Below are positions 38,168-47,717 of a stretch of DNA of 64,000 nucleotides, in pieces (the stretch's first letter is position 1; each line of letters begins with the position of its first letter). Below the pieces are notes generated by a model. That model was not told the origin of the DNA. It made no database searches and saw nothing but the letters and a program-made list of their open reading frames with translations. The DNA comes from Denitrificimonas caeni (GTDB lineage: Bacteria > Pseudomonadota > Gammaproteobacteria > Pseudomonadales > Pseudomonadaceae): NCBI RefSeq assembly GCF_905120345.1, contig NZ_CAJHOA010000004.1, forward strand, positions 124,001-188,000, read 5' to 3'. The position numbers and the translations under genes are program-made.

Positions 38168-39682
38168 CTAGCCTAAAAACAACTGATATGCAGGATTTTC
38201 AGTTTCATCCCAATATCGGTAGCCAATCTTATCTAAGGCTTCTGCTAACAACGGTTGCTCATCTTCCGGAATTTGCAAAGCGGCTAAAACGCGGCCATCG
38301 GCAGCACCATGATTACGGTAATGGAACATAGAAATATTCCAGCGTCCGCCCAGCTTATTTAAGAAGTTAAATAAAGCACCAGGACGCTCAGGAAACTCAA
38401 AGCGGAACACGCGCTCACTGGTCACTGCATCAGCATGACCGCCGACCATATGACGAATATGCAGTTTAGCCAGTTCGTTTTCAGTTAAATCGAGTACTGG
38501 GAAGCCTTGCTCACGCAAGCTTTCGACCAACGCGGCCCGCGGATCTAAGTCAGGATGGGTTTGCACACCCACAAAAATATGCGCAGTACCATCGGTGTGA
38601 TAGCGGTAATTGAACTCAGTAATTTGCCGCTTACCGATCGCTTCACAGAACTGCTTAAAGCTGCCAGGTTTCTCTGGAATCGTCACTGCGATAATCGCTT
38701 CACGCTGCTCACCTAATTCGGCACGCTCAGCCACGTGGCGTAAACGGTCAAAGTTGACGTTGGCGCCCGAATCAATCGCTACTAAGTTTTCACCAACAAT
38801 ACCCGTACGCTCAACATACTTTTTAATTCCAGCGACCGCTAAGGCACCTGCTGGCTCAGTAATGGAACGGGTATCATCATAAATATCTTTCATTGCCGCA
38901 CAGAGTTCATCAGTGCTAACCGTCACCACTTCATCGACATAATCACGACAAATAGCAAAGGTATGCTCGCCAATTTGGGTGACGGCCACGCCATCAGCAA
39001 ACAGACCCACTTGTGGCAAAACGACGCGTTCACCGGCCGCCATGGCTTGTTGTAAACAATTAGAATCAACCGGTTCAACACCAATAATTTTCACTTCTGG
39101 GCGCACATACTTAATGTAAGCCGCGACACCCGCAATCAAACCACCACCACCACAAGGTACAAAAACCGCATGCAGTGGACCTTGGTGTTGACGCAGAATT
39201 TCCATCGCTACAGTGCCCTGTCCAGCAATCACATCAGGATCATCATAAGGATGGATATAGACAAAACCTTTTTCTTCGACCAACTTTAGCGAATGCGCTA
39301 ATGATTCGGGAAAGGCATCGCCGTGCAATACCACTCGTGCACCACGTGCGCGGACCGCTTTGACTTTAATTTCCGGTGTGGTTTTAGGCATCACAATGGT
39401 GGCTTTAATCCCAAGAAACTTGGCCGCCAATGCCACCCCTTGCGCATGATTACCGGCCGAGGCGGTAACCACGCCGCACGCGCGTTCTTCAGCGCTAAGC
39501 TGTACAATTTTATTGTAAGCACCCCGAATTTTAAAGGAGAAGACCGGCTGTAGATCTTCTCGTTTAAGCAGAATTTTATTGCCTAAACGCTCAGATAACT
39601 GCGGTGCAGCCTGCAAAGGTGTTTCCTGCGCCACGTCATAAACGCGGGCATTTAGAATTTTTTTTACATAATGTTCGAGCAT
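38168..39682 (-). CDS. ilvA: Threonine deaminase (biosynthetic)
   Basis: A PLP enzyme (504 aa) that makes 2-oxobutanoate from threonine for isoleucine synthesis. The PLP lysine sits in FSFKIRGAYN, the phosphate cup in TASAGNHAQG, and GGGGLIAGVA is intact. Two C-terminal ACT-like regulatory domains (about 325-500) point to isoleucine feedback control. ATG 39682 gives the family N terminus MLEHYVKKIL. It is divergent from rpiA. Confidence 0.96.
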   Translation of the reverse strand: MLEHYVKKILNARVYDVAQETPLQAAPQLSERLGNKILLKREDLQPVFSFKIRGAYNKIVQLSAEERACGVVTASAGNHAQGVALAAKFLGIKATIVMPKTTPEIKVKAVRARGARVVLHGDAFPESLAHSLKLVEEKGFVYIHPYDDPDVIAGQGTVAMEILRQHQGPLHAVFVPCGGGGLIAGVAAYIKYVRPEVKIIGVEPVDSNCLQQAMAAGERVVLPQVGLFADGVAVTQIGEHTFAICRDYVDEVVTVSTDELCAAMKDIYDDTRSITEPAGALAVAGIKKYVERTGIVGENLVAIDSGANVNFDRLRHVAERAELGEQREAIIAVTIPEKPGSFKQFCEAIGKRQITEFNYRYHTDGTAHIFVGVQTHPDLDPRAALVESLREQGFPVLDLTENELAKLHIRHMVGGHADAVTSERVFRFEFPERPGALFNFLNKLGGRWNISMFHYRNHGAADGRVLAALQIPEDEQPLLAEALDKIGYRYWDETENPAYQLFLG

Positions 39683-39767
39683 GATGGTGATCACTAAACT
39701 GTGCGACAAAGTCAAACAGTCTACTCCACCGCTGACAACTCAACCACATGCAGGCAGCGTAAGTCGC

Positions 39768-39773
39768 TATAAT
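39768..39773 (+). promoter_or_regulatory. Probable -10 element of rpiA
   Basis: A perfect TATAAT 33 bp before the rpiA GTG, in the context TATAATTGACA shared with the TauE promoter region. The -35 region is not recognisable. Confidence 0.4.
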
Positions 39774-39805
39774 TGACATATATTCATATTTTCCCGGAGT
39801 CTATC

Positions 39806-40486
39806 GTGAATCAAGATCAACTCAAGCAAGCTGTTGCCCAAGCGGCAATCGACTATATTATCCCGCACCTCGAGCCACGCAGCATTATTGGTGTGGGTAC
39901 AGGCTCTACGGCAAACTTTTTTATTGATTTACTGGCTGAGCATAAATATGACTTTGCCGGAGCGGTTGCCAGTTCCGAAGCCACTGCCGAGCGTTTAAAG
40001 CAGCACGGTATTAGCGTACATGACCTTAACTCGGTACAAGAGTTGGAGTTCTATATCGACGGTGCCGACGAGTGCAATAAATATCTAGAGCTGATTAAGG
40101 GTGGTGGCGCAGCGCTAACCCGTGAAAAAATTGTCGCAGCAGTCGCAAAAACCTTTATTTGCATCGCCGATGACAGTAAGAAAGTGGTTGTACTGGGTGA
40201 GTTCCCCCTGCCGGTTGAAGTAATTCCCATGGCGCGTAGCTATGTTGCCCGTGAATTGCTAAAACTCGGCGGCGATCCGGTGTATCGCACCGGCGTGGTA
40301 ACAGATAATGGCAATGTGATTTTAGATCTGCACAATCTGCAAATCACTGACCCGCGCGGCCTCGAAGAAAAAATCAACAACATCGCCGGTGTAGTCTGCA
40401 GCGGTTTATTTGCCCAGCGCTCGGCGGATGTCTTACTACTGGGTACAAAAAACGGGGTGACGACTTTAAAAAAACCCGACCTCTAA
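39806..40486 (+). CDS. rpiA: Ribose-5-phosphate isomerase A
   Basis: Interconverts ribose 5-phosphate and ribulose 5-phosphate. The 226-residue protein starts at GTG 39806 ([14 protein letters not shown], as in Pseudomonas) with CGGAG upstream. Family motifs [28 protein letters not shown] and [11 protein letters not shown] are intact. It is divergent from ilvA and has a terminator-like hairpin downstream. Confidence 0.97.
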   Translation: MNQDQLKQAVAQAAIDYIIPHLEPRSIIGVGTGSTANFFIDLLAEHKYDFAGAVASSEATAERLKQHGISVHDLNSVQELEFYIDGADECNKYLELIKGGGAALTREKIVAAVAKTFICIADDSKKVVVLGEFPLPVEVIPMARSYVARELLKLGGDPVYRTGVVTDNGNVILDLHNLQITDPRGLEEKINNIAGVVCSGLFAQRSADVLLLGTKNGVTTLKKPDL

Positions 40487-40502
40487 GCCGCTCTATACAC
40501 TT

Positions 40503-40542
40503 AAACAGCATACCGCTGCCCACTGCGCCGCTATGCTGTTTT
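40503..40542 (+). terminator. Terminator-like hairpin after rpiA
   Basis: AAACAGCATA (40503-40512) pairs perfectly with TATGCTGTTT (40532-40541); the strand ends in a short T run. The loop is 19 nt and GC-rich. It lies 16 bp after the rpiA stop. Confidence 0.5.
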
Positions 40543-40821
40543 ACCCTCTGAAAAACACCGCACACTCGAACAACCACAGCACTAAAAAACGCCTTTAAGC
40601 CCACACTCCATACTTGAACACCGATTAACACATCATAAAAACTGCTGATATAACAACGGCAACAATAAACACATTCAAAAAAACCCACCGTTATTCTATT
40701 TAAATATATAAATATAAAATCCTGATATATATGACAACTTATGATTAATTAAAACCAACCTTATAAACAGATAAAATGACCACTCGCAAAATATCAAGCC
40801 AACATTAGTTGAATACCCCTG
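40543..40821. other. AT-rich non-coding region upstream of the TonB receptor operon
   Basis: No convincing gene lies here. The stretch becomes very AT-rich from about 40660 to 40790, with runs such as TTTAAATATATAAATATAAA. It should contain the promoter and operator of the receptor operon. I looked for Fur-, Zur- and cobalamin-riboswitch-like sequences and found none that I would defend. Confidence 0.5.
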
Positions 40822-40850
40822 CGTCACTTTGCCTTTGCGACAAAGTGACG
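40822..40850 (+). promoter_or_regulatory. 29-bp palindrome upstream of the TonB receptor
   Basis: CGTCACTTTG (40822-40831) and CAAAGTGACG (40841-40850) are perfect 10-bp arms with a 9-nt loop, 63 bp before the receptor ATG. It could be a leader hairpin or the operator of a dimeric repressor. There is no T tract after it. Confidence 0.45.
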
Positions 40851-40912
40851 TATTGCTAGATAAATATTTTAAAATACCATACCTCTACTTAAAATCTAAG
40901 AGTGGATGTCAT

Positions 40913-43150
40913 ATGTTTTATTTATCTAAGAAATATCTACTACTACCGGCTGTCATATTATGTATAGATGCTTCTTATGCAGCTGACGACCCTTATACAT
41001 TAAGAACTGTGACGACCTACAGCTCAGCTATTAATGATCGTTTTGATGCTTATCTACAAAACCCTTCCAGTTCCACATTTATCAGCGGTGAAGACATTGA
41101 TGATCAGCATGCTAAAAATATTCAAGAAATACTAAGAGGCATTCCCGGTATCACCTCAGACTCATATGGCGACGGCGATGGCATAAAAATCAAAATACGT
41201 GGTATTGACAACCAAAGATATTATGGTGAACAGCCTGGGGTCGCTATCGTTATTGATGGCGTACCTATTTTTGAACGTACCGGTAAAGTTAATATTGATC
41301 TAGACAATATTGAATCGATTCGCGTGGTTAAGGGTGGTGCATCTTATTTGTACGGTGAAGATGCATTAGCCGGCGCTGTTATTATTACCACAAAAGGTGC
41401 CAAGGCTAAGAATGATATTACTTTAGACTACGAGAAAGGCTCATTTGGCTATAACAAAGAACTCCTATCAGCTAACTTTTCACAATCGATACTATCGGGT
41501 CGTTTCCAATATTCAAAACGAGAAACGGATGGCTATCATTATTTATCAGACCGAGATAGTGAAAGTTATTCGCTAAACTTTAATTTAAATTTAAGTGACA
41601 ACTCAAGACTAAAATTCAACTATGAAGGAATTGATCTTTTCAGGGATGGCAATGGATATGTTAAGGGTATTACACAAGCCAAAGATGATCCAAAGGCAAA
41701 AAACGCAACCCGTGGTTATACACGCAATACAGACACAGATCTAAAGAGGTTTAACTTAACCTATTCTTATGATTTTTCTGACACAGGGTCTTTATCTTTA
41801 ATAGGTTATCAATTTAAAGATGAAACGTCCTACTGGTCAGCCCCTGTTAGATTCGACGGCTTAGGCAAACCTGTACCTAATAGCTCTTATGATGCCTATG
41901 CCAATATAACGAACTATGAACAAACTCAGCGTGGCGTTAAATTAGAAATCAAAGAAAGCTTTGGTAATTTAGCCTTAATGGGTGGTTTAGACTTTAGAGA
42001 CGATCAATTTGAAGACATAACCACCGCTAAACAAGATTACAAACACTCTCCTTCTCCTTTTGCACCCGTCATTACGCAAGGAACTGTTACCAGCAAAGGT
42101 GAGCGCACTGAGCGCACCAAGGCGGCTTACACTGAATTAAAGTACGCTCTAACAGATTTTACTACATTGACCGGCAACTACCGTTTTGATCATATTTCTC
42201 TAAACGACGAAGATAAATTAACCTTTGCAAAAGGTGACTCAAACTTTGATATCTCCTCTTGGCGCTTAGGCATTGATCAAAGTTTAACCGACAGAACCTC
42301 TGTGTATGCCGGTGTATCAACAGGTTTTCGAACACCTACCTTAAGTCAACTGTCAACCAATAATAGTGTTGACCCTGAGCATACCAGAAACTATGAAATA
42401 GGCGTGCGCAGTGAACAGCCTATATTGGGCTGGAACACCTCAATTAATGGTTCAATTTTTCATATGCGCCGTAAAGATTTCATCACGGATGTGGTTGAGC
42501 GAGACCCTAGTGGCGCTAGAGATACTAAGTATGACAATATTGGCGATGTTGTCAGCCAAGGAGTTGAGCTGGCTTTAAGTACTGATATTAAAAACGACTT
42601 ATCTTTTGACCTTGCCTACACCTACTTAGATAGCTACTTTAAAAAATATGATGATTTTTACTTAGCTCTAGGTAATTCTCGCGGTAGCGAGGTAAGTAGC
42701 CATAATCAGTTAATTAACCCTAACAGCCAAGTATTCTTTAAGCATTACGATAATAAAAATAACCAAGTACCGAGAACGCCTAAGCACAGCGCTAACTTTA
42801 GAACCCACTGGCACCTTTATAAAGATTTTTATCTCACCGCAGAAGCTGACTATAAAAGCTCCAGCTATGCTGATGAAATTAGTCAAGAGAAAATAAAACA
42901 ACGCACCTTATTAAATATCACTGCCAATTACAAAACTAATCTGCGCGTTTTTGGAAGAACTGATAGCCAAATTAATGCTTTCTTAAAAATCGAAAACGCC
43001 ACCAATAAGCAATACTACAGTTCCGTTTATGGTTCTCAAGATTCCGCAGGTATCAATGGTATTTATGACGGTGTTTATAATTCCGAAGACTTATCCATTA
43101 TTGTCGACCCAGGCCGCACCTGGTCTGCTGGCCTAACGGTGAGGTTTTAA
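40913..43150 (+). CDS. TonB-dependent outer membrane receptor
   Basis: A 745-residue receptor. From ATG 40913 a signal peptide (cleavage near A23, ASYA-ADD) is followed by a possible TonB box (YTLRTVT), a plug domain (about 45-165, with IKIRGIDN and VVIDGVPIFE-like segments) and a beta barrel ending in phenylalanine (GLTVRF). The barrel segment GFRTPTLSQL and, further on, DPEHTRNYEIG occupy the place of the FRAP and NPNL boxes of heme receptors but are not exact. The gene is clearly richer in A and T than its neighbours and uses AGA codons. It is followed after 2 bp by the CobN-like gene. Ligand unknown: a metal complex, heme or corrinoid. Confidence 0.88.
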   Translation: MFYLSKKYLLLPAVILCIDASYAADDPYTLRTVTTYSSAINDRFDAYLQNPSSSTFISGEDIDDQHAKNIQEILRGIPGITSDSYGDGDGIKIKIRGIDNQRYYGEQPGVAIVIDGVPIFERTGKVNIDLDNIESIRVVKGGASYLYGEDALAGAVIITTKGAKAKNDITLDYEKGSFGYNKELLSANFSQSILSGRFQYSKRETDGYHYLSDRDSESYSLNFNLNLSDNSRLKFNYEGIDLFRDGNGYVKGITQAKDDPKAKNATRGYTRNTDTDLKRFNLTYSYDFSDTGSLSLIGYQFKDETSYWSAPVRFDGLGKPVPNSSYDAYANITNYEQTQRGVKLEIKESFGNLALMGGLDFRDDQFEDITTAKQDYKHSPSPFAPVITQGTVTSKGERTERTKAAYTELKYALTDFTTLTGNYRFDHISLNDEDKLTFAKGDSNFDISSWRLGIDQSLTDRTSVYAGVSTGFRTPTLSQLSTNNSVDPEHTRNYEIGVRSEQPILGWNTSINGSIFHMRRKDFITDVVERDPSGARDTKYDNIGDVVSQGVELALSTDIKNDLSFDLAYTYLDSYFKKYDDFYLALGNSRGSEVSSHNQLINPNSQVFFKHYDNKNNQVPRTPKHSANFRTHWHLYKDFYLTAEADYKSSSYADEISQEKIKQRTLLNITANYKTNLRVFGRTDSQINAFLKIENATNKQYYSSVYGSQDSAGINGIYDGVYNSEDLSIIVDPGRTWSAGLTVRF

Positions 43151-43152
43151 GG

Positions 43153-46100
43153 ATGGGTAAATTATTAAGTGCTATTTTATGTTGTTTAATGGCTATCAGC
43201 ATGAATGCTTTTGCACAAAAAGCCAATGTCATTGTATTAACCTCTGAGTTTGTTATTGAAAATAAATTCAAACAGTTAGCGCTCTTAGCAGACAACAGCT
43301 CACTTAACTTTAATTATTATTATGTTGAGCAGCTGGACGGCAATACAGATTTTATCGAGCAAGCTGACTTTATTATTGTCGACTCGCCACGTACCAGTGA
43401 CCAAGCCGTTATTGCCAGCCAGCTACAAGACCGCTTGCAAAAGGTCAGTACACCGCTGGTACAAATCCAGCGCATGACACCGCAGCAGCCGTTGCAGTAT
43501 AGAAATTTAGCCTTTGAGCATGCGAAAGCGATTCAGGACTACTATTTGTCCGGCATGGAGAATAATCGACGTGCGTTACTGAGCTATATCGAGCATTACT
43601 TGCAAGGTGCGGATCTGTCTCTAGTGGAAAAACCGCAGCCGTTACCCGATGGCGGCATTTACCACCCACAAGCTGAGGGTAAAATTTTTGCTACTTTAGA
43701 GGAGTATCTCGCTTGGTGGCAGCAACAGCAGAAAAGTGATTGGCAAGACAAGTCAGTGATCGCCATGGAGACCACCTCCAGCTATATTGCCGATGCACAA
43801 ACTGCACATTTAGATGCCGTTATTGATGCCATTGAACAAAGCAATGGCCTACCGATTGTCTATTATCCTAAATCTCGCTCACTGACTGGTCGACCTCGCC
43901 CGCCAAGCACAGCAGCCGCTGCCGCTGCCAGTGAAACAACTCAAGCAACAGTAGATTTCCCCAATCCCAAAACCCATCGTCGCCCTGTCGCTATTGAACC
44001 TTTGTTACAACTCGACAACCAGATGATTGCCAATGTGCTCTTGGTCAATACCTTTTTAGGCGGGGACACTGAAGGGCGTAAAGCTAAATACCAACAGCTC
44101 AATATCCCTGTTGTGCAAATCCTCCATTACCGTTCGGATAACTATGCAGCCTATAAGGCAGACAGTGCAGGTGTTGATAGTTTTTCGTTGCCCTTCACCT
44201 TAACCAATGCGGAATATATTGGCATGCAGGACCCGGTTATTTTAACCACTAATGAAGGCGGGGAAATGCTGCCAATCCCTGAACAGCTGAACGTGTTGGT
44301 GAATAAAGCCTTTAACTTGGCCAGCCTGCAACGCAAGGACAATCAGGATAAAAAATTAGCGCTGTTGTTTTGGAATCACCCTCCAGGAGAAACCAACCAA
44401 GGTGCCTCTAATCTGAATGTGCCGCGTTCTTTGGAAAAGTTAACCAGCGATTTACAAAAAGAGGGTTATCAGGTTAGCCCAGTCGCTGAACAGACGATTA
44501 TTGATGCGGTAGCTGCAATGCTAAAGCCCAGCTATCGCCCTGACCACTTAGACGAATTAATGGACACAGCTTTGTGGAGCTTTCTGTCTCTAGAGGCCTA
44601 TCAAGCTTGGTTTAAAACGCTACCCGAAGAGGTGCAGAGTGAAATCAATGGCTACTGGGGCGAAGCGAATAATTATGCTGGTTTAGTCGCGTATCGAGGC
44701 CAGCAAGGCTTTGTTATTCCACGTTTAGAAAGCGGCAATCTGATTATCATGCCGCAGCCCAGTCGTGGCGGTAATGACCCCAGCCAAGATAAAGATATCT
44801 TCCATGACGTTAAGGTGCCGATGCACCATTACTATGCTGCGGTGTATTTATGGATTCGTGAACATTATCAAGCTGATGCCATTATTCACTTTGGTACCCA
44901 CGGCTCACAGGAGTGGTTGCCGGGTAAAGAGCGCGGTTTATGGGCCTATGATGCGCCTAATCTAGCGGTTGGCTCAGTGCCGGTCATTTATCCCTATATT
45001 GTCGATAATATTGCCGAAGCCATTCATGTTAAACGTCGTGGTCGCGGGGTGATTATTAGCCACCAAACCGCTCCGCTCTCACCGGCTGGCTTATCCGATG
45101 ACTTTGTCACCATCAATAATTTACTTGAAGAGTATCAACTGCTGGATGAGGGCTTGGTCAAACAAAACAACCAAGCGCTGATTATCGAGCAGGTGGTCAA
45201 AATGAATATTCATCAAGACTTGGAGTGGGACGTTGCGAATTTACATACCGATTTTGCCGCATTCTCTAGAGAGTTAGAGAATTACCTCGAAGACCTTGGA
45301 GCGGCAATCCAACCTTTAGGCCTGCATACTTTCGGTCAAAGCGCCGAGTCCGATCACTTAACTTTAACCTTGATGCTGATGTTGCAAGAGCCTTTAGCAA
45401 CAGCTTTAGGCTTGGATAACTTAGCAGCAGAGTTTAAGCGTGATTATAAGGACTTAAAAGAAACCTCCGCCTATCAATTTGTCGCACAACACATTGTGCA
45501 AGGCACTGCTCTCGACAAAGACGCAACGCCAGAGCAGCAAGCCTTGGTTAAAGAAGGTCTCAATCAGTTAAATAACTTAGCTGCGCATGTGGAAACAGAC
45601 AGCCTGATGACCGCCCTAGCGGCACGCTGGATTGATCCATCCTACGGTGGCGATCCGGTGCGTAATCCTGATGCCTTGCCCACCGGGCGCAATATGTATG
45701 GCTTTGATCCTTCCAGAGTGCCAACCAAAGCTGCTTATACCGCCGGAATACAGGCGCTCGATGAACTGTTACTCAGCCATCAGCTGACTGAGAAGGAAAC
45801 ACCGAGCAAACTGGCCTTTACTATGTGGAGCACAGAAACCATGCGCCACTTGGGGATGCTAGAGGCGCAAATCTTCGCTGCTTTGGGGGTGAAACCGGTT
45901 TGGGATCGTGGCGGACGGGTGGTCGACCTTGAGCTAATTCCCTTGAGCGAACTGGGGCGAGCACGGATTGATACGGTGATCTCACTGACGGGCCTGTATC
46001 GCGATCAGTTTCCCAATTTAATTGAGCGTTTCAATCAGGCTATTGTAATGGTTGCTGAGCAAGACGAGCCGGCCGCCATGAACCCAATTCGCGCCAATAC

Positions 46101-47226
46101 ACGGCAAGTGCTGCAACGATTGTTGGAGTTAGGCTATCCAGAAGATCAGGCACATAACCTCGCGCTCACCCGAGTGTTTGGTACAGAGTCCGGTGATTAT
46201 GGCACTCAGCTGCCGGAAGCCACACTGGCCTCAGATAAGTGGGAAGCAGACGATAATCAGCTTGCTGAGCTCTACTTGTCACGCATGTCTTGGGCTTATG
46301 GCCCAGATACATCACAGTGGAGCCAAAAGCCTGCAGCCGTCAACGGTCAAGCGCTGAATCTATATGCCGAACAGCTTAAGGGTACGCAAGCAGCTGTGTT
46401 CTCCCGCTCCTCAAATCTAAGAGGTCTACTGGATACCGACCATCCTTTTGAGTACCTCGGTGGTATTTCCTTAGCCGTGCAGCATTTAGATGGCGCTGCA
46501 CCCAAGCTGTATATCGCCAATTTACGTGACCCCAATCGCGCTAAATTACAAAGCGCCGAGCGTTTTTTAGCCAATGAATTGCGCGCGGTGTATCAGCATC
46601 CCAACTGGCTGGCAGAAATGCAAAAAGAAGGCTATGCCGGCACCTTAGAACTGCTCAATACCATCAATAATTTTTGGGGTTGGCAGGTGATGGATGAACG
46701 CATCGTGCGCGATGACCAGTGGGAGGAGTTTCACCAAACCTATATTAACGATAAATATGATTTATCCCTAAAAGAGTGGTTTGAACAAAGCAATCCAGCA
46801 GCCATGGCGCAAATCGCTGAACGGATGCTGGAAGCTGTTCGCAAAGACTACTGGGACGCCAGCGAGCAAACCAAACAAGAATTGGTTGAGCTATACCAAG
46901 AGTTGGCCGCACAACATGATATCTACACCAGCAATGAAACCTTTAAAGCCTATGTGGCCGAACTGGCAGCTGGTTATGGCCTCTCCGGTGTAGCACCTGC
47001 TGCCGTTGAAGCGGCGGCACATCCAGAGCCAACAGACCCCGCCGAGGCAGAAACCAGCAACTCACCTTTAGAGCAGGTTAAAGGCCAAGAAATGGCTGAA
47101 ATAGCCCCAGCAGAACCTGTTGAAACTGACCTTTGGTGGCTGTGGACTTTATTTATTTTAATCGGCTTAGGTGCTGCTTACCAAGCCATGCTCGCGCGTA
47201 GACAACGTATCTTCATAGGGGAATAA
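43153..47226 (+). CDS. Periplasmic, membrane-anchored CobN-like chelatase subunit
   Basis: A 1357-residue relative of the large subunit of cobaltochelatase (CobN) and Mg-chelatase (ChlH). It has a signal peptide (about 1-22, AFAQ), a CobN-type body, and a C-terminal membrane helix (about 1327-1348, WWLWTLFILIGLG) with a short basic cytoplasmic tail. The family core motif is HFGTHGSQEWLPGK at 579-592 (H579, H583, E587). An Ala/Glu/Pro-rich linker (about 1285-1320) precedes the anchor. Normal CobN is cytoplasmic and works with AAA+ proteins CobS/CobT; none is encoded nearby. The Bacteroidota heme protein HmuS is a similar CobN-like protein. Either insertion or removal of a metal is possible. 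Confidence 0.85.
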   Translation: MGKLLSAILCCLMAISMNAFAQKANVIVLTSEFVIENKFKQLALLADNSSLNFNYYYVEQLDGNTDFIEQADFIIVDSPRTSDQAVIASQLQDRLQKVSTPLVQIQRMTPQQPLQYRNLAFEHAKAIQDYYLSGMENNRRALLSYIEHYLQGADLSLVEKPQPLPDGGIYHPQAEGKIFATLEEYLAWWQQQQKSDWQDKSVIAMETTSSYIADAQTAHLDAVIDAIEQSNGLPIVYYPKSRSLTGRPRPPSTAAAAAASETTQATVDFPNPKTHRRPVAIEPLLQLDNQMIANVLLVNTFLGGDTEGRKAKYQQLNIPVVQILHYRSDNYAAYKADSAGVDSFSLPFTLTNAEYIGMQDPVILTTNEGGEMLPIPEQLNVLVNKAFNLASLQRKDNQDKKLALLFWNHPPGETNQGASNLNVPRSLEKLTSDLQKEGYQVSPVAEQTIIDAVAAMLKPSYRPDHLDELMDTALWSFLSLEAYQAWFKTLPEEVQSEINGYWGEANNYAGLVAYRGQQGFVIPRLESGNLIIMPQPSRGGNDPSQDKDIFHDVKVPMHHYYAAVYLWIREHYQADAIIHFGTHGSQEWLPGKERGLWAYDAPNLAVGSVPVIYPYIVDNIAEAIHVKRRGRGVIISHQTAPLSPAGLSDDFVTINNLLEEYQLLDEGLVKQNNQALIIEQVVKMNIHQDLEWDVANLHTDFAAFSRELENYLEDLGAAIQPLGLHTFGQSAESDHLTLTLMLMLQEPLATALGLDNLAAEFKRDYKDLKETSAYQFVAQHIVQGTALDKDATPEQQALVKEGLNQLNNLAAHVETDSLMTALAARWIDPSYGGDPVRNPDALPTGRNMYGFDPSRVPTKAAYTAGIQALDELLLSHQLTEKETPSKLAFTMWSTETMRHLGMLEAQIFAALGVKPVWDRGGRVVDLELIPLSELGRARIDTVISLTGLYRDQFPNLIERFNQAIVMVAEQDEPAAMNPIRANTRQVLQRLLELGYPEDQAHNLALTRVFGTESGDYGTQLPEATLASDKWEADDNQLAELYLSRMSWAYGPDTSQWSQKPAAVNGQALNLYAEQLKGTQAAVFSRSSNLRGLLDTDHPFEYLGGISLAVQHLDGAAPKLYIANLRDPNRAKLQSAERFLANELRAVYQHPNWLAEMQKEGYAGTLELLNTINNFWGWQVMDERIVRDDQWEEFHQTYINDKYDLSLKEWFEQSNPAAMAQIAERMLEAVRKDYWDASEQTKQELVELYQELAAQHDIYTSNETFKAYVAELAAGYGLSGVAPAAVEAAAHPEPTDPAEAETSNSPLEQVKGQEMAEIAPAEPVETDLWWLWTLFILIGLGAAYQAMLARRQRIFIGE

Positions 47227-47227
47227 A

Positions 47228-47713
47228 ATGGGTTTTATTGAATTAACTATGTACCAAATCGCTGGCATGTTTTTGCTGCCGGTATTTGCCGTGCTTGCCG
47301 TGCTCTTTGTCTATGCTTTGTTTGAACTAGGTCGGTTTTTGTTTGAAGTTGTACAGCGCCGCTTTAGCGCAAATATATCTAAACCACTAACCTGGTATTA
47401 CCGTCAGCACCCCCAAGCAGATTTAGAACACTTAGAACTACAAGTACTAAAAACGCTTGAGCCTTTGCGCGTGGTGAGCCGCGTTTCACCGATGCTGGGT
47501 CTGATCGCCACCATGATTCCCATGGGCCCAGCACTAATGGGCGTCGCTTCAGGTGACTTTATGAGCGTCGCGGAAAACCTATCCGCTGCGTTCTCCGCGG
47601 TCATTATTGCCTTGATAGTGGCCTCAATAGTGTTCTGGATCCTTTCCGTGCGACGTCGTTGGTTGCTCGAAGAATTAAAGCAGCTAGTACCTATTGTTGA
47701 GCAGGGGGTTTAG
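47228..47713 (+). CDS. MotA/TolQ/ExbB-type proton channel protein
   Basis: A 161-residue membrane protein with three hydrophobic helices (about 10-38, 85-105 and 115-142). The segment VSPMLGLIATMIPMGPALMG and the following AENLSAAFSAVIIALIVASIVFW match the conserved core of TolQ/ExbB channels. It begins 1 bp after the CobN-like gene and ends 4 bp before the DUF2149 gene. It likely forms a proton-driven motor with the DUF2149 protein, dedicated to this operon. Confidence 0.82.
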   Translation: MGFIELTMYQIAGMFLLPVFAVLAVLFVYALFELGRFLFEVVQRRFSANISKPLTWYYRQHPQADLEHLELQVLKTLEPLRVVSRVSPMLGLIATMIPMGPALMGVASGDFMSVAENLSAAFSAVIIALIVASIVFWILSVRRRWLLEELKQLVPIVEQGV

Positions 47714-47717
47714 TAGT

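Noticed and set aside
40374-40688. Minus-strand ORF of 104 codons
   Set aside because: It overlaps the end of rpiA, is rich in Cys and Arg in a way typical of shadow frames, and has no ribosome-binding site.
40543-40912. Cobalamin riboswitch, Zur box or Fur box upstream of the receptor
   Set aside because: I could find neither the B12-box sequence nor a convincing Zur or Fur palindrome; the AT runs alone are not evidence.
40913-43150. Definite heme receptor
   Set aside because: FRTPT and DPEHTRNYEIG only approximate the FRAP/NPNL boxes, so the ligand is left open.
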